From Gracilimonas sp040904925 (lineage in GTDB: Bacteria > Bacteroidota > Rhodothermia > Balneolales > Balneolaceae), in assembly GCA_040904925.1 (NCBI GenBank), contig JBBDSP010000011.1:298166-362165 (forward strand): DNA of 64,000 nt, written 5' to 3'. Positions 34,131-43,358 of the stretch are shown here, in pieces. The notes under the pieces are model-generated. The model did no database searches. It had not been told where the DNA came from and saw only the letters and a list, made by a program, of their open reading frames with translations. How positions within the stretch are numbered: the stretch's first letter is position 1; each line of letters opens with the position of its first letter. A program made the position numbers and the translations under genes.

Positions 34131-37100
34131 ATGTCAAATTTGAAGCTTTTTCTAAAGAGCATGTTAAGTATTAGCATGCTCTTTCTGTTTAATTATCAGA
34201 ATGTGTCTGCACAAAACATTTCTCTGCAGCGTACGCACGCTATCTCTGATCAACAGATAAAGCTCAATACCAATTTGGATGCCACAGGTGTTTTGGATGT
34301 AGTTGCTATTATGGTTGAATTTCAGCCTGATACAAATCGCCTTACATCCGGAACCGGTATTTTTGGTCCTGACGGAATGGACGGACTCCCTTATCTTAAA
34401 AATGCTGATGATTTCCGTGTTGAACCCCTTCCCCACAACCGAAATTATTTTGAAGCTCATCTCGAATTTGCTAAAAATTACTACGAGAAAACCTCCGGGA
34501 ATAAATTGACAATAAACTATCAGGTACTTCCCGATATTTATCGGCTTCCCAAAAAAATGGAAGAATATTCTCCGATCGGAGAAACTTTCACCAACGAGCA
34601 AATAGCTGAACTGGCCCGTGATGCCTGGCAACAAGTAGAAAATGGAAGTAATTTTGATGCCACCGAACTCGACCCTGAAACCACTGCTTTTGTGATCTTC
34701 CATGCCGGAGTTGGCCGCGATATCGAACTCACCGGCACCAATCTGGATATCACTCCATATGATATCCCCTCAATTTATCTCCGAAAAAGTAATTTAAGTA
34801 CTCTCTTAGGTGAGCCGGGATTCGATGGTTTTTCGGTGAATGATGGTACGTTCAGAATTACGAACTCTTTGACCATTCCAAGAACTGAATCGCGGCGCGG
34901 ATTGGATATTCAGGATAACGAATTCGTTTTCCCGCTCTCCATAAACGGACTTTTGATCGCTTCTCTGGGAAGCCATTTGGGATTACCTGACCTTTTCAAC
35001 ACCGAAACTGGCGACCCCGGAATCGGCAGGTTTGGACTTATGGATGGCGCCGGTTTTTTTGCCTATAACGGTTTACTGCCTCCTGAACCTTCTGCATGGG
35101 AAAAGATCTACCTTGGTTGGCAAACACCCTTTTTGATCGATGAGAACACCACAGATGATATTCCTTTACCGGCAAGTTCTCTTAATCAACCAAACAGTAT
35201 CGCCAAGTACGAACTCTCAGAATCTGAATATTTTTTGATCGAAAACAGGCACCGTGATCCTAATGAAAATGGAACAACCATCACCATAAGAAGACCGGAT
35301 GGAAGCGACGTTCAGCAAACGTTCACAAATCAGGATGAAGCTTTTGTTTTTCAGGAAGCTGACTTTGATCAGCTTCTTGAAGCAGGAACCTTTGTAGAAG
35401 CCACTAATTTCGACTTTAGTCTGCCGGGTGGACTCGATATCGGAGAAGATGAAAACGACCCGGCTGATGACCGGAACCTAAACGGTGGGATTCTGATCTG
35501 GCATATTGATGAAGCCGTAATCAATGCTCAGCTGAACAGTGATCGTGTCAACGCAAATCCGGACCGCCGCGGAATTGATCTGGAAGAAGCCGATGGAGCT
35601 CAGGATATCGGAGAACCTGTGGCGGGGGCACTCGATAACAATGCGGCCTTTGGAACTGCTTTTGATTTTTGGTGGGCAGGAAATGACTATCGCGTTATCC
35701 TGGAATCCGGCCGCGAGATCAGTTTATATGAAAACCGTTTTGGTCCTGATACCCAGCCCAATACCAACAGCAATTCAGGTTCTCCCTCCTTTTTTGAGCT
35801 ATATGATTTTTCTGAAAATATTCCCACGGCAAGCTTTAAGATCCGTCCTTCAGAACCTTATGAGGAATTTTACACATCATCATTGAATCTTCAGCTTTCT
35901 GGGTCTGAGCAATATTACACGGACAATGATAATTATTACGATCATTTTCCGCTGTCACTTTCGGTCTATGAAACCACAAATGACACTTTTCTATTGATTC
36001 CTTCTCAACAAACGCTCAAGGCCGTAAATCTCTCAGATCCGAATGGGCAACAGTTTACATTGAAAGATACACCTGTTCAGCAGCCATATATCGGGAATGA
36101 TATCATCGTCCTCTCCGATAAACCTACAACTGCTTCAGCCACTGTGACTTCCATGGCGCTGACATGGAGCGAAGTTGATTCAAAATTCGATACGCTTTGG
36201 ACGGCTGTCCATGAAAGAAACAGAGGATTCATCAGCTCACAGTCCGGAGATACGCTCCATGCCGATTTATCTCGGGATGGGATACTAGCCTCCGATGGTT
36301 CCGTTTTTGAACTTCGCAACCAGGCTTTTCAGCAGTCCGAAAGGATTAACGGCTCGCAGTCCACAGCATATGAAAATGGAAATGTATATTTCAGTCCTAC
36401 AGTACCCTCCGGAGTTTATCTTCACGATGATGTTTCAAAAAGGCTCTACACAGGAATCATTCAACTCGGTTCAGAACAGATATTCTATGTATTTGAAAAC
36501 GAGAAATTCGCCCTAATAGACAATGAAGATGTATTCCGTGAAATTCTTTTTGAAGAACCCGCTGCTAACTGGCCGGCGATACTAGATCGTGCCGATTTTC
36601 TTTGGGTAAATCGTACCGCTAATCAAATTGAAGGGAAAAACCGAAAAGGTGGATTTTTAGATGATACTCCTATTGCTGCTCCCCATGGAGTACAATTCAC
36701 AGGAACTCCACTCGTGATGGAATTCATTGACGAGACCACTGCTTACTTTGTTATTGGCCAAGACGATTACTCGTTAAATATATACGCCTATGATGAACGT
36801 GGAAATAAAATTGAAGGATTTCCTCTTTATGTAGGTAAAGCTGAAAATTTAGCTGCTCAAACGGTTCATCCCTTTATTTTCAATGATGAACTGTTCGCTG
36901 TAAGTCATCAAGGTATGCTCAAATCATGGAAATTAAACAATATTTCAGATGTCAAATGGTCCGGCCGTTATGGACAAGCTCCTTTCAATAAGGTTTCTGC
37001 ACGGGTAGAAAATGATGGAGATCAAAACAACTCCCGGTTCAGTATCCTGAATGACGCGGAAACCTATAACTGGCCAAACCCTGCTAACGAGAATACCAAC

Positions 37101-37325
37101 ATCCGCTTTGAAGTGGCTTCTCCGGGTGGAACTATTGATGTCTCCATAATCACTATGAGCGGTCGCATCATCTATGAGGAAAGCATCAGAACTCGTGGTG
37201 GCCGCCCTGAAGAGATCAATATAAATACCCAAAACTGGGCCAGTGGCGGATATGTTGCTCGCGTTAAAGCAACAGTAGATGGGCAGACAGAAACCAAACT
37301 TATTAAGATCGGAGTAGTACATTAA
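34131..37325 (+). CDS. T9SS cargo resembling M6 metalloprotease, with lost zinc motif
   Basis: This 1064-residue protein has a signal peptide and an M6 (immune inhibitor A)-like region over about residues 55-330: HNRNYFEAHLEFAKNYYEK, AFVIFHAGVGRDIE, and SLGSHLGLPDLFNTETGD with IGRFGLMDGAG. The zinc site should read HExGHxLGLPD, but residues 277-287 read ASLGSHLGLPD, so all three key residues are gone. The middle is beta-rich, and the end (about residues 980-1064) is a type A T9SS sorting domain, NWPNPANENTNIRFEV to KLIKIGVVH. It overlaps the next gene by one base. It is probably a surface pseudoenzyme. Confidence 0.8.
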   Translation: MSNLKLFLKSMLSISMLFLFNYQNVSAQNISLQRTHAISDQQIKLNTNLDATGVLDVVAIMVEFQPDTNRLTSGTGIFGPDGMDGLPYLKNADDFRVEPLPHNRNYFEAHLEFAKNYYEKTSGNKLTINYQVLPDIYRLPKKMEEYSPIGETFTNEQIAELARDAWQQVENGSNFDATELDPETTAFVIFHAGVGRDIELTGTNLDITPYDIPSIYLRKSNLSTLLGEPGFDGFSVNDGTFRITNSLTIPRTESRRGLDIQDNEFVFPLSINGLLIASLGSHLGLPDLFNTETGDPGIGRFGLMDGAGFFAYNGLLPPEPSAWEKIYLGWQTPFLIDENTTDDIPLPASSLNQPNSIAKYELSESEYFLIENRHRDPNENGTTITIRRPDGSDVQQTFTNQDEAFVFQEADFDQLLEAGTFVEATNFDFSLPGGLDIGEDENDPADDRNLNGGILIWHIDEAVINAQLNSDRVNANPDRRGIDLEEADGAQDIGEPVAGALDNNAAFGTAFDFWWAGNDYRVILESGREISLYENRFGPDTQPNTNSNSGSPSFFELYDFSENIPTASFKIRPSEPYEEFYTSSLNLQLSGSEQYYTDNDNYYDHFPLSLSVYETTNDTFLLIPSQQTLKAVNLSDPNGQQFTLKDTPVQQPYIGNDIIVLSDKPTTASATVTSMALTWSEVDSKFDTLWTAVHERNRGFISSQSGDTLHADLSRDGILASDGSVFELRNQAFQQSERINGSQSTAYENGNVYFSPTVPSGVYLHDDVSKRLYTGIIQLGSEQIFYVFENEKFALIDNEDVFREILFEEPAANWPAILDRADFLWVNRTANQIEGKNRKGGFLDDTPIAAPHGVQFTGTPLVMEFIDETTAYFVIGQDDYSLNIYAYDERGNKIEGFPLYVGKAENLAAQTVHPFIFNDELFAVSHQGMLKSWKLNNISDVKWSGRYGQAPFNKVSARVENDGDQNNSRFSILNDAETYNWPNPANENTNIRFEVASPGGTIDVSIITMSGRIIYEESIRTRGGRPEEININTQNWASGGYVARVKATVDGQTETKLIKIGVVH

Positions 37326-40300
37326 TGGTGAATTTAAACCGCATATTGGTTCTCCTGCCTGCAGTCATCTTACTGCCTGCACTTCTCATGGCTCAAACTG
37401 ACGTCACTTTTTATGACTACCCCCAAAATCATCTGGATTGGTACACCATTGAGAGCGAACATTTTCTGGTTCACTTCCAAGAGGGGAACAGCCGGTCAGC
37501 CCAGGTAACTTCCCGTATAGCTGAAGAAGTATACTCCCCAATTACAGAGTTATATCAGTATGAACCGGATGAGAAAGTAAGTATCGTTTTAAAAGACCGA
37601 GAAGATTACTCCAACGGGGCTGCCTACTTTTTTGACAATAAAATCGATATCTGGCTTCCCGCTCTTGATTCCCCGTTAAGAGGCACTCATAACTGGCTTC
37701 GAAATGTGATCTCCCATGAGTTTGTGCATATCGTTCAGATACAGAAAGGAATGAAACGATCCAGAAAGATCCCTGCATTTTATTTGCAATGGCTTTCTTA
37801 TGAAGATGTACGCCGCCCTGATGTGCTTTATGGTTTCCCAAATGGGATACTTACCATGCCTTTTGCCACTGTAAATGTACCGGCCTGGCTGGCCGAGGGA
37901 ACCGCACAATATCAAACTGCGGGACTATACTATGAAACCTGGGACAGTCACCGGGATATGATCTTACGCACTCGTATTTTATCCGACACATATTTTTCTC
38001 TGGATGAGATGGGGACTTTTTCTTCAAAAAGCAGTTTGGAACGGGAGACAGTTTACAATCAAGGCTTTGCGTTTGTTATTTACCTCGCCAATCGTTTTGG
38101 TGATGATGTTCTTCGTGAGACCACCGAGGCCTTAGGTCAAAAGGGAGTTTATTCTGTAGCTGAAGCTATCGAAATTGCTACGGGTATTTCCGGCTATGAA
38201 GTTTTTGATGACTGGATCAAAGAGCGTAAAGAGTTTTATGAGAAAGGAGTCGAAACCATCAATCCCACGCCTTCTGAAACAGCAGAGGCTTCCGGGTTTT
38301 TCAACTTCTACCCTCAGTTATCTCCCAATAATAGCCTGGCTTATCTCTCGAACAAAGGACTGGACTTTGGTTTGATGTCACTTTACCTGAAAGATAGTGA
38401 CGGGGAGGAGACTGAAATTGCCATAAACGATCAGCAGGAATTTAAAGAAGAGCAACACTTTATTAACTCCGAAGGCCCCCTTCTCACCTTCTTGGAAACA
38501 TCCTTTTCATTTTCTCCGGATGGAGAGAAGATCGCCTATTCCGTAAACAAGAAGAATAAATACGGGGAGCGTTATCGGGATATTTTTATTTATGATCTGC
38601 AATCGGAAGAAAGTGAACGTCTTACAAACAGTGGTAGAATCCAGTTCCCGGCCTGGAACAAAAACGGAGATAAAATTGCGGCGATCCGGTATGAAAAAGG
38701 GACTCAAAATCTTGTGTTGCTTTATCCTGACAGTCCCGACTCTGTTCTAAGACTTACGAACTTTCAAAATGGCGAAACTATTTCTACTCCGGCCTGGAAC
38801 GTTAATGATACCAAGATCTATTACGCAACATCCGATCTCAGCAATCGAAATATCCATGTTTACGATCTTGAATCAGGGGAAAGCTCTCCCTATTTAAGTG
38901 ACCCATTCATTGATTATCGTGACCCTTACTTGGGGCCAGATGGTGATTACCTGTATTATTCATCAAATGTAGAGGGGATCTTCAATATTTACAGAGTTCA
39001 CCTTAATGGAGGTGAACCCCAGAAATTAACCGCTGTGATCGGAGGGGCTTTCATGCCTTTCATTAGTGCAAATGGGCAACTTTATTTTTCAGAATATGAA
39101 GCTGATGGGTACAAGATCAAAAAAGCAGATGAAGACGAACTCTTGTCTCACTCTGATTTTGGTTTGTATGAACCTGTTTTTTCAGATGACATCAAGATCC
39201 CAATCGGTGACCTGGACTATATCAATAAACTGAATGAATTTGATGATTCTGATCTGTCTGAGTTCTCGAATGAGATCCTTGCCATTGCTGATACCGGAAG
39301 CTATCACTATACACTAAGCAATCTGAGTGACAATCAGGACCGGACTTTCAGAGAATATGAAGACACCTATTCGGGGTTCAGCTTCTTCCCCGTTTTGCGT
39401 TTCGATAATTATTCGAAGGAATATGGTAATAATGGAGCACTCATTAAAAATGGAGAATTTGGGAATTTAGGCCGCAACCTGCTCCGTGATATGAAGCCCG
39501 GCGTGTATTTCTCCTCCAGGGATGTGATCGACAAGCTAAGTCTTTTTGGAGGACTTATGCTTGGTGTTGCCTCTCAAACTACAGAAAGTATCGGTGGTTT
39601 TTTCCGCCCCGACAGACTATTCGGGCTTGATCGCGATGCTTTTCTGATTCTTGAACACCGCGGTCTTCCTTTCATCGAAAGAAGCTGGTCGCCAACAGTA
39701 GCTGTAGAGATCTATAACATGCGTCGGAATGTTGCTGATGGACTATCGATCGAAGAATTTCCGTGTACTTCCTGCCTTCCCGATACTACGACTACTGATA
39801 TTGCTTATGATATCTGGGAAGCCGGTTTGTTTTTCAGGAGTAAACTAAGCCGCAGAAGTTTGCTCGAACTGGGAATTACCTATAGTCCCTACACCGTTTC
39901 AACCGACGGCTTTTACTCACGGGAATTGCAGCAGCAAGTGAGTGGGTCATCCTCCCAATATTTCAGAGGAACAACACTTTCCGCCTCCTATACTTTCGAT
40001 TACTATACATACTCCAACGATGCCGATATTGCACCACTTGGTTTGAAAGGATATCTGCGATATCAATTTCAACCCTCCAAATTATTGGAAGAATACGAGA
40101 TCGAGGAAGGTACTTTGAAACCGATATTTGCTAGTTCCAATAATCATTCTACTGAAATGCATCTCCGCTACGGCTTTAAGACTATGGGAGATCAGGCTTT
40201 TCAGGCTCGTGTTCGCGGGTTTCACTACTTTAACAGTCCTGATGACTCTTTCTACACCGACTATGTAGGCGGATTTTTGGGAATGCGAAGTTATCCCTAT

Positions 40301-40681
40301 TTCGCTTTGGGTGGCAGTACCACAGCTTTTACAAGTATGTCCTGGTTTGCTCCGATCTACAGGGGAATCAACAAACAGGCCGGTCCTTATACCTTCGATA
40401 AAGTTTTTGCCCGTTTCTTCTTTGAGACCGGCAATGGATGGCGAAGTCCTTACGATACCGGGAATAATTTGAAATCAGGAATTGGTGCAGAACTCAGGGT
40501 TGCGATGAACGGATATTATTTATTCCCGCTTAAATTTTTTGTAAGTACTTCCTATGGATTCAACCGTTTTACACTTACACTTCCTGATGACTTCATTACG
40601 AATTCCCAAAGCAATCAGGTTACATACGGACGGACGGTGCTGTTCCACTTTGGCTTAACTTTTGATTTTGAACTGTTATGA
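37325..40681 (+). CDS. surface protein: MA-type peptidase, beta-propeller and outer-membrane barrel
   Basis: This 1118-residue protein starts with a signal peptide (to about LLMAQ). Residues of about 40-300 resemble the MA-clan gluzincin peptidases: the zinc motif HEFVH is at residues 131-135 and AWLAEGTAQYQ near 187-197 supplies the third ligand. Residues of about 320-600 carry TolB/WD40-like propeller repeats (FSPDGEKIAYS, PAWNKNGDKIAAI, GPDGDYLYYSS). The remainder is beta-rich, rich in aromatics and ends HFGLTFDFELL, as expected for an outer-membrane barrel. A cell-surface protease is predicted. Gene starts on the last base of the previous stop and ends in ATGA overlap with the next. Confidence 0.78.
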   Translation: MVNLNRILVLLPAVILLPALLMAQTDVTFYDYPQNHLDWYTIESEHFLVHFQEGNSRSAQVTSRIAEEVYSPITELYQYEPDEKVSIVLKDREDYSNGAAYFFDNKIDIWLPALDSPLRGTHNWLRNVISHEFVHIVQIQKGMKRSRKIPAFYLQWLSYEDVRRPDVLYGFPNGILTMPFATVNVPAWLAEGTAQYQTAGLYYETWDSHRDMILRTRILSDTYFSLDEMGTFSSKSSLERETVYNQGFAFVIYLANRFGDDVLRETTEALGQKGVYSVAEAIEIATGISGYEVFDDWIKERKEFYEKGVETINPTPSETAEASGFFNFYPQLSPNNSLAYLSNKGLDFGLMSLYLKDSDGEETEIAINDQQEFKEEQHFINSEGPLLTFLETSFSFSPDGEKIAYSVNKKNKYGERYRDIFIYDLQSEESERLTNSGRIQFPAWNKNGDKIAAIRYEKGTQNLVLLYPDSPDSVLRLTNFQNGETISTPAWNVNDTKIYYATSDLSNRNIHVYDLESGESSPYLSDPFIDYRDPYLGPDGDYLYYSSNVEGIFNIYRVHLNGGEPQKLTAVIGGAFMPFISANGQLYFSEYEADGYKIKKADEDELLSHSDFGLYEPVFSDDIKIPIGDLDYINKLNEFDDSDLSEFSNEILAIADTGSYHYTLSNLSDNQDRTFREYEDTYSGFSFFPVLRFDNYSKEYGNNGALIKNGEFGNLGRNLLRDMKPGVYFSSRDVIDKLSLFGGLMLGVASQTTESIGGFFRPDRLFGLDRDAFLILEHRGLPFIERSWSPTVAVEIYNMRRNVADGLSIEEFPCTSCLPDTTTTDIAYDIWEAGLFFRSKLSRRSLLELGITYSPYTVSTDGFYSRELQQQVSGSSSQYFRGTTLSASYTFDYYTYSNDADIAPLGLKGYLRYQFQPSKLLEEYEIEEGTLKPIFASSNNHSTEMHLRYGFKTMGDQAFQARVRGFHYFNSPDDSFYTDYVGGFLGMRSYPYFALGGSTTAFTSMSWFAPIYRGINKQAGPYTFDKVFARFFFETGNGWRSPYDTGNNLKSGIGAELRVAMNGYYLFPLKFFVSTSYGFNRFTLTLPDDFITNSQSNQVTYGRTVLFHFGLTFDFELL

Positions 40682-41643
40682 AAAAATTGATCTCCATAGG
40701 TTGGGTATTGCTGTTTCTTCCCTTCTCGACGAATGCTCAATCGTTAAGCAGTTTCAATAATGGGCTGTTTAAGGGAGTTGAACAACCAAAAGAGACCACC
40801 AATGAAATTCATATCTCTGACTTTAAGTATCAAAATAATAGCATTGAAAATGGTTCACTATTGAATGCTAGCAGAACCAAGCCCGGCGTGGCTTTTGTGG
40901 CATCTGCACTTGTTCCGGGATCAGGACAAGCCTTAAATGGTAAATGGGTACGTGCAGGAATATATTTTGCTACTGAAGCTGTTGGACTTATTTATCATCT
41001 TGACAGAAATGCAAAAGCCCGAAATCAAGAAGAAGCTTATAAACAATTCACCCACAATAACTGGAGTGTGGTAGCTTATGCTGAATGGCTCGTAAATTAT
41101 TCTCAAATACACGGCCTGACTAACGGGTGGCAAACCCTGCAAAATCAAATTCAGGGACAAAGTCCGAATTGGGATAACACCAAAAATGATTGGGATCAGG
41201 TGTCTATTTCGACATTGAGAAGCGTAGAAAATTCAACCCCATTTTATCCAGAAGACATTAACGGAAGTAATTTTTCACACGAATTACCCGATTACGGATC
41301 TCAACAATATTATGAGCTGATCAGTAAATATTATCAGTATCAGCCGGGATGGCGGGATTGGTACACTGAAGTTACTACAGCCCAAGATCAGGATGATTCC
41401 ATGTACGAATATTTCTGGAATGGTGAGGATGAGCCTTTTGAATTATTCTATGAAGGCCGGGACCGTGCGTACGAATTTAACCAAAACTATAGGGTTGCCG
41501 GGAACATCCTCAAACTATTAGTGGTAAATCATGTAGTTTCAGCCTTTGATGCTTTGTTTACCGTTCAGCTTAAAAACAGCAGGATCGAGACTGAAACAAA
41601 TTTAATGCGACTGGAACAATTTTCAGTCACATGGTACTTTTAA
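40678..41643 (+). CDS. DUF5683-like membrane protein
   Basis: This 321-residue protein has a signal peptide (to about FSTNAQ) and a region FVASALVPGSGQALNGKWVRAG near residues 76-97, which is the typical DUF5683 pattern of small outer-membrane-linked proteins in Bacteroidota. The C-terminal part has few recognisable features, with Tyr and Trp-rich stretches (YYQYQPGWRDWYTE). It overlaps the upstream barrel protein gene by 4 bp (ATGA), so translation is coupled and the two may act together. Function is not known. Confidence 0.65.
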   Translation: MKKLISIGWVLLFLPFSTNAQSLSSFNNGLFKGVEQPKETTNEIHISDFKYQNNSIENGSLLNASRTKPGVAFVASALVPGSGQALNGKWVRAGIYFATEAVGLIYHLDRNAKARNQEEAYKQFTHNNWSVVAYAEWLVNYSQIHGLTNGWQTLQNQIQGQSPNWDNTKNDWDQVSISTLRSVENSTPFYPEDINGSNFSHELPDYGSQQYYELISKYYQYQPGWRDWYTEVTTAQDQDDSMYEYFWNGEDEPFELFYEGRDRAYEFNQNYRVAGNILKLLVVNHVVSAFDALFTVQLKNSRIETETNLMRLEQFSVTWYF

Positions 41644-41666
41644 CCCGTTGATAGTTCTCTTATTTT

Positions 41667-42536
41667 ATGGACATGCTCAAGTACATATTTACAAATAAAT
41701 ATTTTTATATCGGAGGATTGGCACTCATTCTTTTTGGTGCGCTTTCTCTCTTTATGGCCGACAAACTCGTTATGCCTTCTTATACCAATTATAATGAAGG
41801 GATCACCGTGCCTGATGTTACCAAAGTTACTATGGAAGAGGCCGGAGATCTTTTAACAAGCTATGGATTGCGTTTCGAGATCAATGAACGCCGGTCTAAC
41901 CCTGCATATCCTGCCGATTACGTAATAGACCAAACCCCCGGTGCTTCTAATATTGTAAAGCCCAACCGGAAAATATATCTCACCGTTAATACGGAAGTAA
42001 AGCCTACCGTAGAAGTACCCGATGTGGTAGATCTGAATTTACGCAATGCAGAACTTCAGCTTCAAAACTATGGCCTACAAGTGGGGAGCCGCAGTTATGA
42101 ATCTTCACGATTTAAAAATGTAATTCTCCGCCAGTCAATTCCTGCCGGAGCTACTGTTGAAAAGGGAGCTGTTGTCGATCTCGTAGTCAGTGATGGATTA
42201 GGTGACCGCATGGTCGAGGTTCCGGACATTGTGGGACTAAGACTTCCTGAAGCACAGCTTGAGTTAAGAAGATCAGGTTTGAATGTGGGGGAAGTACAGT
42301 TTCGCCCAACCAGAGATATTGTACCAAACACAGTCTTAGACTATTCACCAAAACAAGCTGAACTCCGCGAGGGCGAAACGCTAACCTTAGTTATATCTGA
42401 ACGCTTTGAAGTAGAGGAAGAAAGTGAAGGGGGAGCTGTCATCATAGATTCAACAGATACTCGTCCAGACTCTCTGAATCCTTCCCTTCCAGACTCCCTA
42501 AATAATCAACCCGAAAATAATAACAACCAGGAATAA
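41667..42536 (+). CDS. membrane protein with three PASTA domains
   Basis: This 289-residue protein has one N-terminal membrane helix (about residues 12-32) followed by three PASTA repeats (about 44-111, 116-183, and 188-252), each starting with V-P-D-V/I and ending in a valine-rich beta-strand (VDLVVSDGLG, LTLVISERF). PASTA domains bind uncrosslinked peptidoglycan, so it is probably a periplasmic sensor or anchor. There is no kinase domain attached, unlike Firmicutes and actinobacterial PASTA kinases. The tail is Asn, Pro and Ser rich. rpe follows with no gap (TAA then ATG). Confidence 0.88.
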   Translation: MDMLKYIFTNKYFYIGGLALILFGALSLFMADKLVMPSYTNYNEGITVPDVTKVTMEEAGDLLTSYGLRFEINERRSNPAYPADYVIDQTPGASNIVKPNRKIYLTVNTEVKPTVEVPDVVDLNLRNAELQLQNYGLQVGSRSYESSRFKNVILRQSIPAGATVEKGAVVDLVVSDGLGDRMVEVPDIVGLRLPEAQLELRRSGLNVGEVQFRPTRDIVPNTVLDYSPKQAELREGETLTLVISERFEVEEESEGGAVIIDSTDTRPDSLNPSLPDSLNNQPENNNNQE

Positions 42537-43205
42537 ATGAATTTTGAACTTCCCGTTTTAGCACCGTCAATTTTAGCCGCCGATTTTACTAAACTTGGAG
42601 AAAATATTGAAGATGCCATCAAAGGGGGAACTTCCTGGATACATTGTGACATCATGGATGGCCACTTTGTTCCTAATATCAGTTACGGACCAAGCGTGGT
42701 TAAAGCAGCAAAAAAAGCAGCCCCCGAAGCTTTTATTGACGTGCATTTAATGATCGAAAACCCTGACGACTATGTAGAGAATTTTGTAGAAGCAAGAGCT
42801 GATCTTATTTCTGTTCATTATGAGACCTGTCCGCATTTACATCGTTCTATCCAAAACATCAAAAAATATGGTTTGATGACAGGTGTTGTAGTGAATCCAG
42901 CTACTCCCCTCTCTAATATTGAGCCTATTCTGTCTGATGTGGATCTTGTACTCATAATGAGCGTGAATCCGGGTTTTGGCGGCCAAAGCTTTATTGAAAG
43001 CACCTACGAAAAACTAAAAAAACTGTCCGTAATGAGAGAAGAAAAAGAACTTAGTTTTCTCATTCAGGTTGATGGCGGAGTAAATCTCAAGAACATCAAG
43101 AAAGTAGCTAAAGCCGGAGCCGATGTACTAGTAGCCGGAAGCAGTGTTTTCAGTGCTGAAAATATCGCAGCCCGGGTAGAAGAACTTACTGCAAAGCTCA
43201 AATAA
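42537..43205 (+). CDS. rpe: ribulose-phosphate 3-epimerase
   Basis: This 222-residue TIM-barrel enzyme interconverts ribulose-5-phosphate and xylulose-5-phosphate in the pentose phosphate pathway. Family motifs are PSILAADFTKLGE near residue 9, WIHCDIMDGHFVPNISYGP near 34-52 with the catalytic Asp and His metal ligands, VHLMIENPDDYV, and MSVNPGFGGQSF near 141. The second Asp is in IQVDGGVNLKNI near 180. It begins directly after the PASTA gene stop. It is likely the last gene of that transcript. Confidence 0.97.
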   Translation: MNFELPVLAPSILAADFTKLGENIEDAIKGGTSWIHCDIMDGHFVPNISYGPSVVKAAKKAAPEAFIDVHLMIENPDDYVENFVEARADLISVHYETCPHLHRSIQNIKKYGLMTGVVVNPATPLSNIEPILSDVDLVLIMSVNPGFGGQSFIESTYEKLKKLSVMREEKELSFLIQVDGGVNLKNIKKVAKAGADVLVAGSSVFSAENIAARVEELTAKLK

Positions 43206-43358
43206 CCTGCTTTCTGTTTACTGAGTTCTGCCTGCATCTCACATCATTTCTGTTGCTAAATTCTTATCTTTAGCCTTTCAATCCACATAAATTTTATAGC
43301 CATAGAAGACGAGAAACAACTTATCGAAAAAATCATCGAATTAGAGGGTGCTGACCCC

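Noticed and set aside
34164..34703. 179-codon open frame on the minus strand inside the M6-like gene
   Set aside because: It lies fully inside a gene with strong coding evidence, has no recognisable domain, and its composition is that of an antisense shadow.
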